Of a DNA stretch of 9,892 nucleotides, positions 1 to 6,303 are shown one piece after another (positions within the stretch are counted from its first letter, which is position 1; the number at the start of each line of letters is the position of its first letter). A model generated the notes under the pieces. That model ran no database searches and had not been told where the DNA came from. It worked only from the letters and a program-made list of their open reading frames with translations. Source of the DNA: Betaproteobacteria bacterium (GTDB taxonomy: Bacteria > Pseudomonadota > Gammaproteobacteria > Burkholderiales > Casimicrobiaceae); NCBI GenBank assembly GCA_005888865.1, contig VBCL01000195.1, positions 1 to 9,892 on the forward strand, in the 5' to 3' direction. The translations under genes were made by a program, and so were the position numbers.

Positions 1-44
1 CGGCCGAATTCAATGAGGCCGCAAGCGTGGGGGTCGTTCCATGA
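1..44 (+). CDS. C-terminal tail of an upstream gene (partial)
   Basis: An open frame entering from the left edge reads AEFNEAASVGVVP and stops at TGA 42-44. That stop overlaps ATG 41-43 of the next small ORF (ATGA). Only about 14 residues are visible and they are made wholly of repeat sequence, so the tail says nothing about function. Gene order in polar amino-acid ABC operons suggests the upstream gene is the first permease or the binding protein of the importer that follows; this is inference. The tail looks like an extension created when a repeat inserted at the gene end. Confidence 0.4.
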   Translation, partial: AEFNEAASVGVVP

Positions 45-138
45 GCGCCGCCGGGCCGCCCCAAAGCGCGAATTGCGCCCCCGCTTTTGGGGGCAGCGCA
101 GCGGCCGAATGGGTCAATGAGGCCGCAAGCGTGGGGGT
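10..138 (+). repeat. Tandem direct repeat with a coding-compatible unit, period 104 bp
   Basis: A perfect 25-bp direct repeat occupies 10-34 and 114-138, and the preceding CGGCCGAAT is also shared (1-9 and 102-110). The period is 104 bp, so the window opens in the end of one unit and contains one full further unit. The unit is rich in secondary structure: GGCCGC 54-59 pairs with GCGGCC 101-106, CCCCAAAGCG 59-68 can pair with 82-92, and GCCCCC/GGGGGC form an inner stem. Both copies translate in frame to NEAASVGVV and both end in a G-run followed by a stop/start overlap. It resembles REP-like dispersed elements; family assignment would need a genome-wide search. Confidence 0.8.
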
Positions 139-148
139 AGTCGCGTGA
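41..148 (+). CDS. 35-codon ORF formed by the repeat unit
   Basis: ATG 41-43 opens a frame of 35 codons that begins MSAAGPPQS, ends NEAASVGVVA and stops at TGA 146-148. It starts inside the stop of the upstream frame (ATGA) and its own stop overlaps the GTG start of the permease (GTGA, 145-148). Its composition (Ala, Gly, Pro, Ser) and near-identity with the tail of the upstream frame show it is repeat sequence, not a conserved peptide gene. Its likely role, if any, is to carry ribosomes through the repeat and keep the importer genes translationally coupled. Whether it makes a stable peptide is unknown. Confidence 0.35.
   Translation: MSAAGPPQSANCAPAFGGSAAAEWVNEAASVGVVA
77..94 (+). other. GC stem-loop inside the repeat unit
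   Basis: GCCCCC 77-82 and GGGGGC 89-94 form a perfect 6-bp stem around the loop GCTTTT. No T-tract follows, so it is not a Rho-independent terminator. It probably folds in mRNA between the upstream gene and the permease, and competes with the alternative pairing 59-68 with 82-92. Confidence 0.6.
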
Positions 149-804
149 TTTTCGACTGGAGCGTGGTTGGAGCGCATCGCGATGCGCTCGTCGCCGCGAC
201 GGGCATGACGGTGCTGCTCACAGTCGCGACGATGGCGATCGCCGTGCCGTGCGGCATCGTAGTCGCCGGGTTGCGCCTCTACGCCTGGGCTCCGGTGCGC
301 ACGCTTGCCACCGCGTACGTGGAGCTCTTCCGCAACCTGCCGCTGATTCTCGTGGTGTACTGGGCGTTCTATGTGCTGCCGATCTCCACGGGTGTGGGTC
401 TGTCGCCGTTCGCGACAGGGCTGGCTGCGCTCGCGCTCAACGTCACCGCATACAACGCCGAGACCTTTCGCGCGGGTATCAACTCGATCCGCCGCGGTCA
501 GGTCGAGGCCGCGATGGCGCTCGGCATGAGCCGTGTACAGGCGCTGCGGCGCATCGTCCTGCCGCAGGCGGTGCGGCGCGTTCTGCCCGTGCTCGCCAGC
601 ACCTGGGTGTCGCTGTTCAAGGATACGTCGCTGGTCTCGGTGATCGCGGTGAGCGAGCTCGCGTACGTCGCCATGCAGATCCGCGCACAGAGCTTCCGAG
701 TGCTCGAGATGCTGACCGCGATGGCGGCGATCTACTGGCTGCTCGGGTACCCCCAAGCGAAGCTCGTCGACTGGATCCAGCGGCGCTACGCGGTGACCGA
801 ATGA
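145..804 (+). CDS. Polar amino-acid ABC importer, permease (HisM/GlnP/GltK family)
   Basis: This 219-residue inner-membrane protein forms part of the pore of an ABC importer of the polar amino-acid type (His/Gln/Glu/Arg class). It has several hydrophobic helices (about residues 20-42, 62-80, 86-103, 146-170, 186-202). The family motif VELFRNLPLIL lies at 59-69. The EAA loop, EAAMALG at 121-127 running to IVLP at 137-140, docks onto the ATPase. Length is normal for the family. The GTG start at 145 overlaps the stop of the repeat ORF, and the G-run 132-136 in the repeat is the only Shine-Dalgarno-like sequence. Its stop overlaps the ATPase start (ATGA 801-804), so the two are translated together. 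Substrate cannot be told from the permease; the binding protein must lie outside the window. Confidence 0.93.
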   Translation: MIFDWSVVGAHRDALVAATGMTVLLTVATMAIAVPCGIVVAGLRLYAWAPVRTLATAYVELFRNLPLILVVYWAFYVLPISTGVGLSPFATGLAALALNVTAYNAETFRAGINSIRRGQVEAAMALGMSRVQALRRIVLPQAVRRVLPVLASTWVSLFKDTSLVSVIAVSELAYVAMQIRAQSFRVLEMLTAMAAIYWLLGYPQAKLVDWIQRRYAVTE

Positions 805-1583
805 GCGTGGCGTCGGCATCCGCGCCTCGCGTGATGGGCTCCGGCGCGAAGATCATCCGCTACTGCGGCGTGGTCAAGCGCTACGGGACGTTTCAGGCAT
901 TGAACGGCGTCGACCTCGACGTGCACGCCGGCGAGGTCGTCTGCCTCATCGGACCGTCGGGCTCCGGCAAGTCGACGCTCCTTCGCTGCACCAACGGGCT
1001 GGAGACGATCGACGGGGGAGACATCGAATTCGAAGGCGCGAGCCTGCCGCGCGAGGAACGCACGCTGCGCGCGGTTCGCCGGCGGATGGGCATGGTGTTC
1101 CAGAGCTTCGAGCTGTTTCCACACCTGACCGCGTTGCAGAACGTGGCCGAAGGACCGCGCACGGTGCTCCGCGCCGATCCCGCCGAAGCGCAGAGGCGCG
1201 CGAGCGTGATGCTCGCCAAGGTCGGATTGAGCGACAAGGCGGCAAGCTATCCGGCGGCGCTTTCGGGAGGACAGCAGCAGCGCGTCGCGATCGCCCGTGC
1301 GCTCGCGATGGAACCCGACGTGATGCTCTTCGACGAGCCCACTTCGGCGCTCGACCCCGAGACGATCGGCGAAGTGCTCTCAGTGATGAAGGCGCTCGCC
1401 GACGAGGGCATGACCATGGTCGTAGTGACGCACGAGATGACCTTTGCCCGTCGCGTCGGCGACTGGGTTGCGGTGTTCGACACCGGGCGCATCGTCGAGC
1501 AGGGACCTCCGGCGCAGATCTTCGACGCGCCGACGACCGAGCGCACGCGGGATTTCCTGAGCCACCTCGGTTGGACCGGATAA
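801..1583 (+). CDS. Polar amino-acid ABC importer, ATPase (GlnQ/HisP type)
   Basis: This 260-residue cytoplasmic ATPase powers the importer formed with the preceding permease. All nucleotide-binding elements are present: Walker A GPSGSGKST at 51-59, Q-loop Gln101 in VFQSF, signature LSGGQQQR at 154-161, Walker B VMLFDEP at 174-180, D-loop SALD 182-185 and switch His211. The LSGGQQQR signature and the MVFQSFELFPHLT stretch are typical of the GlnQ/HisP/ArtP group (COG1126). ATG 801 is chosen because it overlaps the permease stop and leaves a short N-terminal extension before the domain; the same frame is open much further upstream but only as a shadow of the permease. A palindromic repeat follows 17 bp after the stop. 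Confidence 0.95.
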   Translation: MSVASASAPRVMGSGAKIIRYCGVVKRYGTFQALNGVDLDVHAGEVVCLIGPSGSGKSTLLRCTNGLETIDGGDIEFEGASLPREERTLRAVRRRMGMVFQSFELFPHLTALQNVAEGPRTVLRADPAEAQRRASVMLAKVGLSDKAASYPAALSGGQQQRVAIARALAMEPDVMLFDEPTSALDPETIGEVLSVMKALADEGMTMVVVTHEMTFARRVGDWVAVFDTGRIVEQGPPAQIFDAPTTERTRDFLSHLGWTG

Positions 1584-1600
1584 CTCCGGTACAAAGCACC

Positions 1601-1653
1601 GTTCGTGCTGAGCCCTTCGACATCGCTCAGGACAGGCTTGTCGAAGCATGCAC
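1601..1653. repeat. Imperfect palindromic intergenic repeat (REP-like)
   Basis: CTTCGACA 1615-1622 pairs perfectly with TGTCGAAG 1639-1646, and GTGC 1605-1608 pairs with GCAC 1650-1653. An alternative stem uses CTGAGC 1608-1613 with GCTCAG 1625-1630. The wording (GTTCGTGCTGAGC, CTCAGGACAGGC, TTGTCGAAGCATG) is that of a short palindrome I recognise as scattered in many copies between genes of beta- and other proteobacteria. It lies between the ABC ATPase stop and the Bug receptor start, where it may act as a 3' mRNA stabiliser or weak terminator. Only one copy is in this window. Confidence 0.7.
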
Positions 1654-1678
1654 CGCATTCAACCCTACAATGGCGCGC

Positions 1679-1684
1679 GGAGGA
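1679..1684 (+). promoter_or_regulatory. Ribosome binding site of the Bug receptor gene
   Basis: GGAGGA lies 3 bases before ATG 1688, and the signal peptide begins at that ATG. This fixes the start; another in-frame extension upstream (to about 1571) would run through the palindromic repeat and bury the signal peptide. Confidence 0.75.
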
Positions 1685-1687
1685 CCC

Positions 1688-2592
1688 ATGAACAAGCTGC
1701 TTCGATTCCTCGTCGCGAGCGTCACCTGCTTCGTCCTGCTCGCCGGACCGGTGGGCGCGCAGAGCGGTGCGGTGAAAATCGTGATCGCCTTTCCACCGGG
1801 TGGTCCGGTGGATTTCGTCGCCCGGGTTCTGGCGGAAGGACTGGCGAAGGAGCTCGATCAAACGGTCGTCGTCGACAACCGTCCGGGCGCGAACGGCGCG
1901 ATCAGCGCGCAAGCGGTCGCCAAGTCGGCGCCCGACGGCAATACCCTGTGGCTCACCAGCGCCGGGGCGGCGGTCATGAATCCGTCGCTCTACGAGAACC
2001 TCACCTACGATATCCAGCGCGATTTCGTTCCGGTTCGAGCGAGCTCGTCGCGCAGTCGAAGCAAAAAGCGGAGGCGATGCCGATCGCTTCGTCGGGCATC
2101 GGCAGCATGCCGCATCTGGCGATGGAGCTTTTCGCGGACGCGTCGGGCGCCCATCTGTTGCACGTGCCCTACAAGGGCGCGGCGCCGGCGATCACCGATG
2201 TGATGGGCAATCAGGTCGCCGGCTTCTTTGGCGACATCCCCGGGCTCATCGGTTTCATTCGCGGCGGCAAGCTGAAAGCGCTGGGCATCGCCGCACCGAG
2301 GCGCCACCCGTTGCTGCCCGACGTCCCCACGCTGGACGAGCAGGGGATCCACGGCGTGGAATCGAACAACTGGTACGCACTGTTTGCGCCCGCGAAGACG
2401 CCGCGCGCACGGATCGAGCAAATCAACGCTGCGGTGCGGCGGGTATTGTCCAACGATCCCTATCGGGCGCGGTTGATCGATTCGGGCGCCGATCCCATGC
2501 CCGGCAGCCCGGAAGCGCTCGCGGCGCTGGTCAAGGCCGACAGTGGCAAGTGGGGCAGGATCATCCGCGACAAGAAGATCAAGGGAGAATGA
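1688..2592 (+). pseudogene. Bug/TctC-family periplasmic solute receptor, frame-disrupted
   Basis: Proteins of this family are secreted receptors that bind carboxylates or related solutes for tripartite tricarboxylate (TTT) transporters or for sensing. The N-terminal part (116 residues, 1688-2035) has a signal peptide (MNKLLRF, hydrophobic core, cleavage near GAQS) and the family pattern FPPGGPVDFVARVLAEGL, then VDNRPGANGA and PDGNTL, ending at NLTYDIQRDFVPV. The rest (183 residues, 2041-2589) continues in another frame: ELVAQSKQ, IASSGIGSMPHLAMELF, HVPYKGAAPAI, and a normal C-terminus. Family members have about 20-25 residues (roughly SLV...NPSVPAKSLK) between these two parts, and these are missing. 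The loss also shifts the frame; 299 visible residues plus about 22 gives the usual length near 320. The junction GAGCGAGC (2037-2044) is a short direct repeat. Unless corrected, the protein is truncated soon after residue 116. Confidence 0.85.
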
Positions 2593-2607
2593 AAGGAGAA
2601 ATCAGGA

Positions 2608-3126
2608 ATGGCAACCCGTGTCCCACCCGTGGTTCCCGGAACCCGGAAAGAGCTTGCGTCGATCGAAGCGTCGATCCTCGCCGAGCGCGGAGAGATCCCG
2701 CTGCTCTATCAGGTGCTGCTCAACAGCGCACCGGTCGCGCAGGGCTGGGAGAAGATGCTTACCGCGGTGCGCAACCGCAGCTCGCTGCCCGCCGATTTGC
2801 GCGAAATGGTGATTATCCGCGTGGCGGCGCTGAATCGTGCGCCTTACGAGCTCCAGGCACACCGGCCCGTGGCCCTCGCCGCGGGTGTCAGCGAAGCGAG
2901 GATCGACGCGCTGCGCGCGCCGCTTCCGGGTGACGCGTTCACGCCGCTCGAACGCGCGGTGCTGGCGCTGACCGATGCGATGACGCGCGAGGTGCAGGTC
3001 TCCGACGCACTGTTCGATCCGCTGCGGGCGCATTTCGACGAGCGCGCCCTGGTCGAGCTCGTCGCGACCGTCGCGGCGTACAACATGGTTTCGCGATTGC
3101 TCGAGGCGTTGCGCATCGGGCATTAA
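2608..3126 (+). CDS. Carboxymuconolactone decarboxylase family protein
   Basis: This is a 172-residue, mostly helical cytoplasmic protein of the CMD/AhpD-like fold. The core pattern is LPADLREMVIIRVAALNRAPYELQAHRPVALAAGVSEARIDAL at about 60-102, then LALTDAMTREVQVSDALFDPLRAHF and VATVAAYNMVSRLLEAL. The AhpD redox pair CxxC is absent: the matching site reads PYELQAH (79-85), as in the non-redox CMD branch with a Tyr-Glu and His. It has no Cys at all, so peroxidase-type chemistry is unlikely; an isomerase or decarboxylase role in catabolism is possible but unproven. AAAGGAG (2592-2598) lies 9 bases before the ATG, and the gene starts 15 bases after the Bug receptor stop, so the two are probably cotranscribed. 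It converges with the methyltransferase gene, 22 bp away. Confidence 0.88.
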   Translation: MATRVPPVVPGTRKELASIEASILAERGEIPLLYQVLLNSAPVAQGWEKMLTAVRNRSSLPADLREMVIIRVAALNRAPYELQAHRPVALAAGVSEARIDALRAPLPGDAFTPLERAVLALTDAMTREVQVSDALFDPLRAHFDERALVELVATVAAYNMVSRLLEALRIGH

Positions 3127-3148
3127 TGCCCGCACCGCGCCACGCGCG

Positions 3149-3754
3149 CTACGCCGCGGCGGAGGCCCGCCCGGGTCGGCCGGCGAAGGCGATTTCGATG
3201 GCGGGGGCGCGCTGCAGTGCCTGATCCGGCGCGCGGATCGGCTTGACGGCCTCGAGCTCCGCGACCATCTCGCTCACGATATTGCGGAGCTTCCGCACCT
3301 TGCGCAGCACGTCTTCCGGCGCGAGTCCCGCGTTCTCCTGCCGATCGACGTAGAGAACGATCCGGCGCGTCTGCCAGTCGCCGCGATAGCCATAGTCGGC
3401 GCGCCAGTAGAACGGTTGGGAGAAGTAACCGAAGCTGTTCAGGAAGAAGCGATGCCGGTGCGTCGGATCCTCGTCGGCGTCATCGCTTCCGCCGTACGGG
3501 CTGCGGATGGTCGCAGTCGCGCCGGGTCGGGCGATCCGATGCAGCTCCTGCATGATTCCCAGCGTGTCCTCGATGTGCTCGAGGACGTGCGAAAGCAGAA
3601 ACTCGTCGACGGCGCCATCTGCAAACGGAAGCCGTTGCGTGCGGCAGCGCTCGAGATCGGCCACCACATCGACACCCGGCAAGGCCGTCACGTCGACGTT
3701 CACCCAGCCGGGCAGGCACGCACGACCACATCCGAGATTGAGCTTCAATCCCAT
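3149..3754 (-). CDS. SAM-dependent methyltransferase, class I (Methyltransf_11-like)
   Basis: This is a 201-residue cytoplasmic enzyme. Motif I LNLGCG is at 5-10, the acidic end of strand 2 is NVDVTALPGVDVVADLE at 19-35, and LPFADGAVDEFLLSHVLEHIED spans 42-63. The post-I helix and LHRIARPGATATIRSPY follow at 71-87. A DPTHRHRFF segment (96-104) is typical of small predicted SAM methyltransferases found near cell-surface or glycan genes. Past residue 140 the sequence is lower in complexity and probably family-variable. The start ATG 3754 has a perfect GGAGGT site 3 bases upstream and begins directly at motif I; longer in-frame starts would read through the neighbour's 3' end. The gene follows the TonB-like gene by 76 bp on the same strand. 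Substrate is unknown. Confidence 0.88.
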   Translation of the reverse strand: MGLKLNLGCGRACLPGWVNVDVTALPGVDVVADLERCRTQRLPFADGAVDEFLLSHVLEHIEDTLGIMQELHRIARPGATATIRSPYGGSDDADEDPTHRHRFFLNSFGYFSQPFYWRADYGYRGDWQTRRIVLYVDRQENAGLAPEDVLRKVRKLRNIVSEMVAELEAVKPIRAPDQALQRAPAIEIAFAGRPGRASAAA

Positions 3755-3757
3755 GTG

Positions 3758-3763
3758 ACCTCC
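3758..3763 (-). promoter_or_regulatory. Ribosome binding site of the methyltransferase gene
   Basis: On the - strand GGAGGT precedes ATG 3754 by 3 bases. It decides the start over the roughly 100-codon open extension upstream. A TGCTACCAT sequence on the same strand a little further upstream (about 3776-3784) looks like an extended -10 element, but I see no matching -35. Confidence 0.75.
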
Positions 3764-3830
3764 CCCCTCACCCTGCCGGGATGGTAGCAGAAGCCGGAAG
3801 GGGCGCCGAAGTCCGGTTTGCAGCAACCGC

Positions 3831-5253
3831 CTACCAGCGACAGCCGCCGTCGCCGATCGCGGAGGCGACGAGCGCGGGCACCGCGAGCAGCCCCATGCCC
3901 GCGTACGCGGTGCGGCAATCGGGCTTGATGGCCTTTTCCATTCCGTCCTTCGACTTCTTTTCCGGGGGTGGTACCGGCAGCGGGAACGGCAGCACGCCGC
4001 GCGAGCCCGAGCCTTCGTTCGCGATGGCGCGCACCGCGCGTTTCTTCGCCGCATCGAGATCGATCCGCGGCGTCTCGCCCGGCTCGGTCGACGGGGTCAG
4101 CACGTCCCGGCGTGGCTTGAAGATGTCGTCGTTGGCGTCGGGCGTTCCCTGGCGCAGTGCCGGACCCGGGCGCGTCGGCGCCAGCTGCGGAGCGGCGGCG
4201 GGCGGCGCCGCGCGTTCGCCAGGCCGCTCGGTTTCGAGGGTTGGGGCGCGCGGCGAAGGCACAGCGGAAGGCGCAGTGCCGGGCTGGGGCTCGACCGCTG
4301 GCGTTGACGCCGGCGACGGCACGCTCACCGGTGGTGCGATCTGACGCTCGATCGTTGGAGGTGCGATGCGTTCGATCGATGCGCCCGGCGCTGCGGGCAC
4401 GGGCCGAGAGGGTACTTCGACCGGCGGGGCAAGCTCGCGCTCGATCGACGGTGGAGCGCTCCGCTCGATCGGTCCCCCCGGCGCGAGCGGCATTTCGCGC
4501 CGGGGCAATTCCGTCGGTGGCGCGAGCTCGCGCTCGACCGGTGCCGGGACTACGCGCTCGAGAGGCACCGAGGGCACGATCGGGACCTCGCGCGGCAGCA
4601 ACTCGGTGGGGGCCGAGAGCTCGCGCTGAATCTGCGCCGGGGCGACGCGTTCGAGCGGCAACGCGGGCGCGGTCGGAACCGGCCTCGCGGGGAGTTCGAT
4701 CGGCGGCGAGAGGTTGCGTTCAATCATTGGCGGCGCGACGGGCTCGATGCGCTGCGGCGAGGGCTCGACCTTCGGCGGAGCGACCTCGCTGGGTTGGACC
4801 TTCTTGTCGACTTCCTCCGGAGCGGCGGGATTGAGTCGAGGCAGCGCGTCGACCGGCACGGGAACCGGCGATTCGGGCAGCGGTTGCAGCGGCGGTTCGC
4901 TGCGTTCGATCGGAAGCGCCTCGGGAGCGGATGGCGACTCGGCGGGACGCGACTCGATCGACGGCCGCGCCGCGGGTGCACTGACCGGGGCCTCGGGTCG
5001 CGGCAGCAGCGCGGAGCCGGGCGAAGTCGCGTCGGTGCCAGGGGCCAACTTGAATCCCGACCCGGGCTCGGTCCTCACCGCGGTGAGCGCCGCCTCGGCT
5101 CGTGTCGCCGAAGAGAATGATCACCAGCACGTGGACCAGCATGGACAGCACCACGAACTGGATGGGCGTAGGCTCGTCGAACCTGGCCGATGCGACTCCT
5201 CGTCGAGCGGGCTTGCGATGGACGGTCACGTGCGAGGCTGCGGAGGACGACAA
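3831..5253 (-). CDS. TonB-like, membrane-anchored proline-rich protein, frame-shifted after the anchor
   Basis: Two - strand frames form one protein. The first (from TTG 5253 or GTG 5229) has a basic cytoplasmic N-terminus and a single membrane helix (IQFVVLSMLVHVLVIILFG, about residues 31-49), the layout of TonB-like proteins. It goes on as GDTSRGGAHRGE and then loses frame. The second frame (3831 to about 5078, 415 residues) starts near RTEPGSGFKLAPGTD and holds a long Pro/Glu/Ala-rich region with exact 31-residue repeats. It ends in a separate C-terminal module: KPRRDVLTPS, RIDLDAAKKRAVR, LPFPLPVPPPEKK, then DCRTAYAGMG to GGCRW, with two Cys (388 and 413 of that frame). I know similar C-termini (DCRxAY...GGCRW) from uncharacterised betaproteobacterial proteins, but no function. 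No canonical TonB C-terminal domain is seen. If the start is really GTG 5078 the product lacks its anchor, which I consider unlikely. The frame change lies between about 5078 and 5106. Confidence 0.75.
4317..4736 (-). repeat. Four and a half tandem 31-residue repeats (93 bp) in the proline-rich region
   Basis: On the - strand, units begin at residues 115, 146, 177 and 208 of the 415-residue frame, with a half unit at 239. Each is exactly 31 residues. The consensus is APPxIERELAPPxELPxR, then xVPxAPxxxIERx. Units differ in many positions and at DNA level, so they are old or under selection for the protein pattern and not a recent slippage product. The repeat region probably forms an extended rigid spacer in the periplasm. 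Confidence 0.85.
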
Positions 5254-5308
5254 GCGGATGCGCGGCCGCTAGCATACCGGGAAATCGGGGTTGTCCGCAG
5301 CTGTCGAT

Positions 5309-5326
5309 GCCGCGCCGAAGCGCGGC
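5309..5326 (-). terminator. UUCG-capped hairpin after the hydrolase gene
   Basis: On the - strand GCCGCGC and GCGCGGC form a perfect 7-bp stem closed by a C(TTCG)G tetraloop, 10 bases after the hydrolase stop. No T-tract follows, so it is either a weak terminator or a 3' end stabiliser between the hydrolase and the TonB-like gene. Confidence 0.45.
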
Positions 5327-5336
5327 TGACGCCGAC

Positions 5337-6303
5337 TCAAGGTGCGTGCTGCCAGGCCAGCAGGCCCGCGCCACTGCCCGAGAGCAGCGGCGATGAACGG
5401 CCCTTGAGATACGTATCGAGGAAACCGATCCCGTAGGCGTCGATCAGGCTCGGATTGGGCAGAGCGAGACATTCCTGGACCGAGCTCGTCCTGCTGCACG
5501 CGACGTTGGACCAGATGAAGTGCGACGCGGCGCGGAGCTCGGCGAAATACTTCGGCGGATTACTCTGCGCGTAGGCGCCGTTCGGTCCCTGGAGCCATGG
5601 CGTCTCGCCGACGTCGAACTGCGCGCCCTGGTACATCACCGGAACCTGCATCGCGGGCAGGGTCTGGTGCGCGGTGAACGGCTGGATGTACGGCGAGAGC
5701 GCGAGCACCGCCTTCACCCGCGGATCCTTCCAGCTCGACCACGCGCCCCCGAGTCCGAGCACGCTGTAGCCGCCGAGCGAGTGCCCTGCGGCGCCGATTG
5801 CATTGGGGTCGATCCGAGCCGCGAACACCGGGTCCGCCAGCAGCGCATCGATCAGGTCTTCGAGATCGTCGCGTCGATCGATGTAGGTCTGATCGGTCCA
5901 CGAAAGTGGATCGCCCAGCGGTTGTTGCGGACGCAGATTGCGGAAGCTCCCGCGCGTGTTGTCGACCGTGCAGAAGGTCGCGTCGTCATGGTCGGGTGCA
6001 GCCACGCTCCGTGAAGAACAGCGACTGCGTGCCGCAGCCACCCAACCCGTGCGAGAACACGACCAGCGGCAGCGGCCCGCATGCCGGCGGTGCGTCCTTG
6101 GCCACAAGCCCGGAGAAACGGTTGCTGTAGGCGTAACTCGCCGGGGTGGCGAGCGTCGGATACCAGAGCGCCACCCTGAGTCCTGCGATCGTGGTGACCG
6201 AATAGCCGACCGAATATGGATAGCTGCAGGCGCCTTGCGCAGCGGTTGCGCTCGCAAAGGATAGGGCCAACGAAATGAGCATCCCGCCGATGATGGTGCG
6301 CAT
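5337..6303 (-). pseudogene. Secreted alpha/beta hydrolase (dienelactone-hydrolase/PAF-acetylhydrolase-like), frame-disrupted
   Basis: The first frame starts at ATG 6303 with GGGAGA (6310-6315) upstream. It encodes a signal peptide (MRTIIGGMLISLALSFASA, cleavage near AAQG), the family opening YPYSVGYSVTTIAGLRVALWYPT, and the oxyanion segment LPLVVFSHGLGG (78-89), then runs to QSLFFTE (GAG at 6007-6009). The other frame takes over at VAAPDHDDATFC (from about 6005) and continues to the end. It carries the nucleophile elbow GHSLGG (Ser codon 5778-5780), a candidate acid in QFDVGETPW (Asp 5613-5615) and the catalytic His in AASHFIW (5520-5522). Between FFTE and VAAPDH relatives have about 8 more residues (like ALARRGYV); these are lost together with the frame. 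All catalytic residues lie beyond the break, so the uncorrected product is inactive. Intact, it would be an exported esterase or lipase. Confidence 0.82.

Noticed and set aside
10..138. CRISPR array
   Set aside because: Only two copies 104 bp apart, inside translated frames, with a hairpin-rich spacer and no cas genes.
10..819. Long open frame on the - strand opposite the permease
   Set aside because: His/Arg-rich, no domain or signal, and exactly antisense to a gene with clear motifs; a GC-bias shadow.
1247..1912. Long - strand frame across the ABC ATPase end, repeat and receptor start
   Set aside because: It runs antisense through well-supported genes and through the palindromic repeat, with no recognisable motif.
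3127..3148. Terminator between the convergent CMD and methyltransferase genes
   Set aside because: Only 22 bp of GC-rich sequence with no stem followed by a T-tract.
5070..5110. Programmed ribosomal frameshift in the TonB-like gene
   Set aside because: No slippery heptamer is present at the frame change, and two other genes nearby show similar breaks, so a mutation or assembly cause is simpler.
4157..5436. + strand frames opposite the TonB-like gene, rich in Arg, Ser and Gly
   Set aside because: Low-complexity translation of the Pro-rich repeat's other strand; no start site or domain support.
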